Assembly (NCBI GenBank): GCA_031263725.1
Contig: JAISFF010000076.1
Location: 1-45,535, forward strand
Source of the DNA: Lysobacteraceae bacterium
GTDB taxonomy: Bacteria; Pseudomonadota; Gammaproteobacteria; Xanthomonadales; Xanthomonadaceae
Length of the DNA stretch: 45,535 nt
Direction: 5' to 3'
Made by a program: the position numbers and the translations under genes. The first letter of the stretch is position 1. Every line of letters starts with the position of its first letter. The notes below the pieces were generated by a model that saw nothing but the letters and a program-made list of their open reading frames with translations, did no database searches and was not told the DNA's origin. Positions 41,482-45,535 of this stretch are shown here, piece after piece.

Positions 41482-42198
41482 TCACCTGCGCTGATTGACA
41501 TTGGCCGGATCGACCTCGTTGCCGTTCACCGCCGCCGGATCGCGTTCCATCGGCGCCCCGTCGATCCGCGCGGGGTCCTGCATTATCGGCTTTTGTTGCG
41601 CCTGTTGGGGCTTCCCGGCATTCAACAATTGCGAAATGGCCTGATCCAGGCCCGGCAACGGCAGCCTGCCGTTCTGCGGCTGCTCGCCCGACTTGTTGCC
41701 GTTGCCGAGCATCGGGATGTCCGGCATGTCGGGCATCGACACCTCCGGCATCCGCGACTGCAGCCAGCTCACCGCCGGACTCAGGCCGGCGCGGATCCGC
41801 GACTGTCGCCACGATGGATCGCTGGTCAGGGGGCTGTATCCGATCAGCACGATGGCCAGGCATGCGACAGCCACCCCGCCCACCAAGCCCACCGCCGCGC
41901 CCAACGCACGATCCAGTTCGGATATACGTGTGGATCTCACCGCCGATTTCAACACCAGCCCCAGCAGGAAACCCAAGATCAGCACCACGACGAAACAGAG
42001 CGCATAGCCACCGGCATATTCCAGCATGCTCGGCGCACCGCCTCCGGCAATCCAGAAAGCAGTGCGGCGCCCGTATTGCAAGGCCACCCAACCGGCCAGA
42101 ACCCAGGACACGATCGGCGCGATGATGCCGACCATGCCGCGCAGCAGGCCCAGCAACACGGCGATGCCAATGATGGAAGCCAGCAGCAGATCGATCAC
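41482..42198 (-). CDS. cvpA: CvpA family inner-membrane protein
   Basis: This is a 238-residue protein with four hydrophobic segments in the first 130 residues (CvpA domain) and a polar Pro/Gln/Asn-rich tail of about 100 residues, longer than E. coli CvpA (about 160 residues in total). The GTG at 42198 is preferred because GGGAGG sits 7 nt upstream and it gives the family start (V)IDLLLASII. CvpA is linked to colicin V production and envelope stress; its biochemical role is unsettled. It lies 67 nt upstream of purF. Confidence 0.88.
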   Translation of the reverse strand: MIDLLLASIIGIAVLLGLLRGMVGIIAPIVSWVLAGWVALQYGRRTAFWIAGGGAPSMLEYAGGYALCFVVVLILGFLLGLVLKSAVRSTRISELDRALGAAVGLVGGVAVACLAIVLIGYSPLTSDPSWRQSRIRAGLSPAVSWLQSRMPEVSMPDMPDIPMLGNGNKSGEQPQNGRLPLPGLDQAISQLLNAGKPQQAQQKPIMQDPARIDGAPMERDPAAVNGNEVDPANVNQRR

Positions 42199-42318
42199 GC
42201 CGCCACCTCCCGCCTGACGACAGGACAACTGCTTCCGGTTCGCGGATCGCACACGCTTTCAGTCATTTCGGTACCGGCCCCCTGCCCGTTGCACAACCGC
42301 GATGACTCCAAAAGTACC

Positions 42319-43305
42319 TCAAGGGTGTTGTCGCACCATTCCATCGACCCCGACTTTCATCACGATCAATGCCTTCATCCGTTCCGCTTCGACGCGGTTG
42401 GAGAACGGCCCGACGCGGACCCGGTTCAGGGTGCCGTTGTCGGTACGCACCTGTTCGACGAAGGCGCTGAAGCCAGCGTCGCGCACCTTGTCGCGCAAAA
42501 CGTTGGCTTCGGTGCTGCTGGAGAACGCACCCAATTGCACCGCAAACCCCACGTCGCTCGCCGATGCCGAAGTGGACGGCGTGGCGGCCGGCGCAATGGT
42601 TGCGGCCGGCGGCGTCGAGTGCGTCGCTGTGGCGGTACGCGGCGTTTCCGCCGGCTTCGGCGGAGTCGCAGTGGCCGCGGGCGTCGCCGCCGGTATCGTG
42701 GGCGCAGGCGTGGCTGCGCCCGGGGCTGCCGGTTCCGTCGTCGCCGGCGCGGCGGGCGTGGGCGCGTCCAGTGCGATGACCTGCGCGTTAACGTCGCTGC
42801 GCACCTTCACCGCCCGCAGGCGCGCCGCCTCGGCCAGCACCTGACTGCCATAAGGTCCGATCCGTACTCGCCATGCCGGACGGCCATTGACCGTGACTTC
42901 CTCGCGGAAACCGGGAAGAGTCGAATCCTTCAGCCGCGCCACCACCGTATCGGCATCGCTAACAGTGGCATAGGCACCGAAACTGATCACGTAATTGCCG
43001 GCGGTGGTCTCGGGACTGGTTGCCGCTGGATCGGCCGCATCCGGGTTGGTCTGTGCAGCGACCGGCGCGGGTGCGCCGGTCCCGTTGTTCATGCCGACAG
43101 CGCCATTGCCGGAGGGACTGCCCGGAGTGACCAACGGCAGCTCGCGGGTTTCGAATCCGCCTCCCGGCGCATTGGGCACCGTAATCGAGACACCCGAGGC
43201 GCCGTTGTCCTGCGCGGGTCCCTTGACCAGCATCGGCAGAAAAATGACGGCCAGTGCAATCAGAACGATGGCGCCGATGAGGCGCTTTTTCAGAGTGGTG
43301 TCCAC
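42319..43305 (-). CDS. dedD: DedD-like protein with two SPOR domains
   Basis: This 328-residue bitopic protein has a cytoplasmic basic start (MDTTLKKRLIG), one membrane segment (about 9-27), and two periplasmic SPOR domains at about 102-178 (YVISFGAYATVSDA, WRVRIGPYG) and 250-325 (GFAVQLGAFSSSTEA, NRVRVGPF). They are joined by a long Pro/Ala/Thr-rich linker. SPOR domains bind denuded septal peptidoglycan, so it probably acts at the division site. E. coli DedD has only one SPOR domain. It lies 64 nt after folC. Confidence 0.88.
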   Translation of the reverse strand: MDTTLKKRLIGAIVLIALAVIFLPMLVKGPAQDNGASGVSITVPNAPGGGFETRELPLVTPGSPSGNGAVGMNNGTGAPAPVAAQTNPDAADPAATSPETTAGNYVISFGAYATVSDADTVVARLKDSTLPGFREEVTVNGRPAWRVRIGPYGSQVLAEAARLRAVKVRSDVNAQVIALDAPTPAAPATTEPAAPGAATPAPTIPAATPAATATPPKPAETPRTATATHSTPPAATIAPAATPSTSASASDVGFAVQLGAFSSSTEANVLRDKVRDAGFSAFVEQVRTDNGTLNRVRVGPFSNRVEAERMKALIVMKVGVDGMVRQHP

Positions 43306-43369
43306 GGGCGCAAGCGAGGCGGGCGGAAATGCCTGGTGAATTATAGCGGTACGTGCGGTGGAAGCGTTT

Positions 43370-44689
43370 CTATATCACTGAATACAGTTCGGCCAACGCC
43401 TCGGCCACGGTGTGGAACGAGCCGAAGACCAGTATCCGGTCACCCACCCCCACCACGGCCCGTGCCTGGTTCAGCGCCTCGGCCACGGTTTGCGCAAACT
43501 TGCCGGCCGCCGCTGCCGTACCTTGCAGCCGCTGCGCGAGCCGGGACGACTCCTGACTGCGTCCCGCTACGGACAATCCGGCGAGATACCAGCGGTCGAT
43601 CCTTTCCTCCAGCGCCCGCACCACGCCGAGTACATCCTTGTCGGCCAGCGCGGCGAACACCGCGAATGTCCGTCCGCCCGCCGGTTGCGTCTCCAGCCAC
43701 CGCGCCAGCTCGCGAGCGGCTTGCGGGTTGTGCCCGACATCGACCACCGTCTCCACACCATTCCAGTCCAGCCGCTGCAATCGGCCGGGCAGCGCCGCAG
43801 CCTTCACTCCCTCGGCATACGCTTCGGGTTTGAGCGTTTCAGGCAGCGCGCGCAGGGCCGCGATCGCGGCGGCGGCATTGGCGCGTTGTGCCGGCGCGCG
43901 CAGGGCCGGTTCCGGCAATACCAGCGTATCGCTGGCATCGCGCCACTGCCAGTGTTCTGCATCGGCCGGCTGATGAAAGAAATCGCAGCCCGCCCGCAAC
44001 GCGTTGGCGCCGATCGCATAGGCATGTCGCAGCACGCTCGAAGGCGGGTCGTCCTCGCCCAACACCAGGGGTTTCCAGGCGCGCGCGATGCCGGCTTTTT
44101 CCCTGCCGATGCTTTCGCGGTCCTGGCCCAGCCATTCGGTGTGATCGATATCGACCGTGGTGATTACCGCCACATCGGCATCGACGATGTTGACCGCATC
44201 CAGGCGCCCGCCAAGCCCCACTTCGAGAATCGCCAGATCCAGCTCTTCACGCTGGAACAGCCACAACGCCGCCAGTGTTCCGTACTCGAAATAGGTCAGC
44301 GGCGTATCGCGCCGCGCCGCTTCGACCGCATCGAATGCCGCCGCCAGCGCGGCATCGTCGGCATCGTGACCATCGATGCGGACCCGTTCGTTGTAACGCA
44401 GCAGGTGCGGCGAGGTATAGGCGCCGACGCGCCAGTCCGATGCACGGGCGATCGCCTCGATGAAAGCCACCGTCGAGCCTTTGCCGTTGGTGCCCGCCAC
44501 TGTGACGACATGCCGCGCGGGCCTTGCCAGAGACATGCGCGCGGCGACTTCGCGCACGCGATCCAGCCCCAGCTCGATCGCATGTTGCGGATGCTGTGCC
44601 TCGATGTATTCCAGCCATTGCGAAAGGGAACCAGATTTGATGGCGCACCTGCCTTGTGTATCAGTTCGATTCGATCCGGTCCTACGCAT
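43370..44689 (-). CDS. folC: Dihydrofolate synthase/folylpolyglutamate synthase FolC
   Basis: FolC adds glutamate to dihydropteroate and then to folates, using a Mur-ligase fold. The protein has 439 residues from the ATG at 44689. The P-loop GTNGKGST is at 66-73, with TSPHLLRYNERVRIDG and the metal/ATP loop segment VGLGGRLDAVN after it. The first 20 residues are not conserved and the start has no good ribosome-binding site, so the true start is uncertain. In E. coli accD precedes folC; here the upstream sequence is unrecognisable and then contains IS debris. Confidence 0.93.
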   Translation of the reverse strand: MRRTGSNRTDTQGRCAIKSGSLSQWLEYIEAQHPQHAIELGLDRVREVAARMSLARPARHVVTVAGTNGKGSTVAFIEAIARASDWRVGAYTSPHLLRYNERVRIDGHDADDAALAAAFDAVEAARRDTPLTYFEYGTLAALWLFQREELDLAILEVGLGGRLDAVNIVDADVAVITTVDIDHTEWLGQDRESIGREKAGIARAWKPLVLGEDDPPSSVLRHAYAIGANALRAGCDFFHQPADAEHWQWRDASDTLVLPEPALRAPAQRANAAAAIAALRALPETLKPEAYAEGVKAAALPGRLQRLDWNGVETVVDVGHNPQAARELARWLETQPAGGRTFAVFAALADKDVLGVVRALEERIDRWYLAGLSVAGRSQESSRLAQRLQGTAAAAGKFAQTVAEALNQARAVVGVGDRILVFGSFHTVAEALAELYSVI

Positions 44690-45171
44690 GAGCTTCGTTT
44701 CATGGCAATCCCGAGCTTCGGCATCCCGGCGTCGAGAGACCGTTGAGGACGCAAGGAAAAGGCGGCACGACGATCTTTCCACGTCACGGAGCCGAACCTG
44801 TTTCCGCAGCGCCATCATCAACCACTGCGAGTCCGCCGACCGGCTCCAATGATACGCCGGCCACGAGCCAAACGTTTCTCCCCTCATCGACAAAACACAA
44901 TGCGATGGAGAATGGATTGCTCGCAATCGTCCCGGCGGCTGGATACGGTCATGCGTTTTTCGCTTATGTACACCGCAAGCCGAAGCGGCATCATCGAGGG
45001 AAAACCCAGGGTTCTATCGAGATGGTCCTAAAGTGTTTCCAGTTACGGGTACCTCTGCTCAATACACCGGAAGTAATACCACCTCGAGCGTGTTATGAAT
45101 TTTGAAAAAGAGTTACGGCATTTCCGGGCATCAGCAGCGTGAACACCACGAAATGAAACCCGATCAAGGTT
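44690..45171. other. Non-coding or unrecognised stretch upstream of folC
   Basis: No gene is supported in these 482 nt. Short frames on both strands (e.g. plus 44743-45105) show no recognisable domain, and no accD, trpA or tRNA sequence was found. From about 45030 the base composition drops to AT-rich. It probably contains the junction between the folC region and the transposon-derived sequence to the right. Confidence 0.5.
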
Positions 45172-45360
45172 TCAGATATCCACGGCTATGTGCACCTTGC
45201 TGCCACGCCTGCGCTTGTGACCGCCATAATCGGCACGCGGCGGACCCCTCTGACAGGTCGATTGCAAGGTGCGGCCGTCCAGAATCAGCGTACTGGGCTG
45301 ATCCTGGCGACCCCGCGCCACTTGATGGAGGTCTTGCACTGTGTGCGGTTGATGCTCTCT
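45172..45360 (-). pseudogene. IS5-family transposase fragment
   Basis: On the minus strand an uninterrupted piece encodes TLILDGRTLQSTCQRG, then RADYGGHKRRRGSKVHIAVD, and stops. This matches the middle of IS5-family (DDE) transposases, where the first catalytic Asp lies in the I-(L/F)-D-x-RTLQS-(S/T) motif and G-x-D/G-GAKR-K/R-RGSKVH-x-AVDTLGHLL follows. The start and the rest of the catalytic core are missing, so it is a relic. Confidence 0.75.
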
Positions 45361-45400
45361 TGGCTCATTCCGGTATTCTTCCGGTCAGCTCCGGTGTGGC

Positions 45401-45535
45401 TTACAGCGAACGCGCGCCGATGCGCGGCGCCTGTTGCTGTTCCTGCTGTTCGCGCTGTTGCTGCTGGCGCTGCAATTCGGCCTGCTGCTCCTGCCGGTCC
45501 ACCTGCCGGATGGCTTCGGCGCGCATTTCCTGCGC
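45401..45535 (-). CDS. C-terminus of an unidentified Gln/Glu-rich protein (partial)
   Basis: The last 44 residues of a minus-strand protein run into the window edge. The peptide is a Gln/Glu/Arg-rich probable helix, ending QAPRIGARSL and a TAA stop at 45401-45403. No domain is visible, so function cannot be assigned. The open frame and even codon usage to the window edge support it as real coding sequence. Confidence 0.55.
   Translation of the reverse strand, partial: AQEMRAEAIRQVDRQEQQAELQRQQQQREQQEQQQAPRIGARSL

Noticed and set aside
44743-45105. Plus-strand frame of 120 codons upstream of folC
   Set aside because: Mixed codon use, no domain and no ribosome-binding site; lies across a likely rearrangement junction.

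Overview
The window reads as chromosome from a high-GC gammaproteobacterium of the Xanthomonadaceae/Lysobacterales type. The reasons are MraZ, FtsZ, LpxC and SSB sequences of recognisable xanthomonad type, a dcw cluster without murD, a DciA-type (DUF721) gene beside an M23 peptidase and secA, a coaE-pilD-pilC-pilA block, and an algZ-algR-hemC block. Species cannot be fixed from the sequence alone.

Layout. Positions 1-163 hold the 3' end of an IS3-family transposase. Positions 382-16083 are the division and cell-wall (dcw) cluster: mraZ, rsmH, ftsL, ftsI, murE, murF, mraY, ftsW, murG, murC, ddlB, ftsQ, ftsA, ftsZ. Consecutive genes from ftsL to ftsA overlap by 1-11 nt, so this is a tightly coupled operon behind a mraZ promoter with a probable MraZ operator. 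murD is absent from its usual place between mraY and ftsW. lpxC follows, then a convergent dciA, a divergent M23 peptidase gene, secA with a promoter/hairpin leader, and a Nudix/thiamine-phosphate-synthase-like fusion.

Positions 23293-26083 (minus strand) carry coaE, pilD and pilC. pilA is divergent at 26543 with a clear sigma-54 promoter, so pilin, platform protein and prepilin peptidase sit together while the assembly ATPase gene (pilB) is not in the window. Next come opgH (osmoregulated periplasmic glucans), a carboxylesterase, the AlgZ/AlgR LytTR-type two-component pair and hemC.

Positions 32631-36844 (minus) hold an unassigned polytopic membrane protein, a Zur-type Fur regulator, a possibly frameshifted small membrane ORF and a membrane EAL protein with a degenerate GGDEF domain. 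gltX and lpxH are divergent. The lpxH-purF gap contains two gene relics, a frameshifted piece of ssb and the N-terminus of a DUF455 gene. Positions 39945-44689 (minus) are the folC-dedD-cvpA-purF cluster, without the accD that precedes folC in E. coli. The right end has an IS5-family transposase fragment and the C-terminus of a Gln/Glu-rich protein.

Most of the window is conserved housekeeping: peptidoglycan, division, lipid A (lpxC, lpxH), protein export, CoA, haem, purine and folate. The unusual features are at the edges and in the gaps: IS scars at both ends, the ssb/DUF455 relics, the secA leader, probable leaderless promoters at hemC and lpxH, and the missing murD. I did not find a convincing new multi-gene system.
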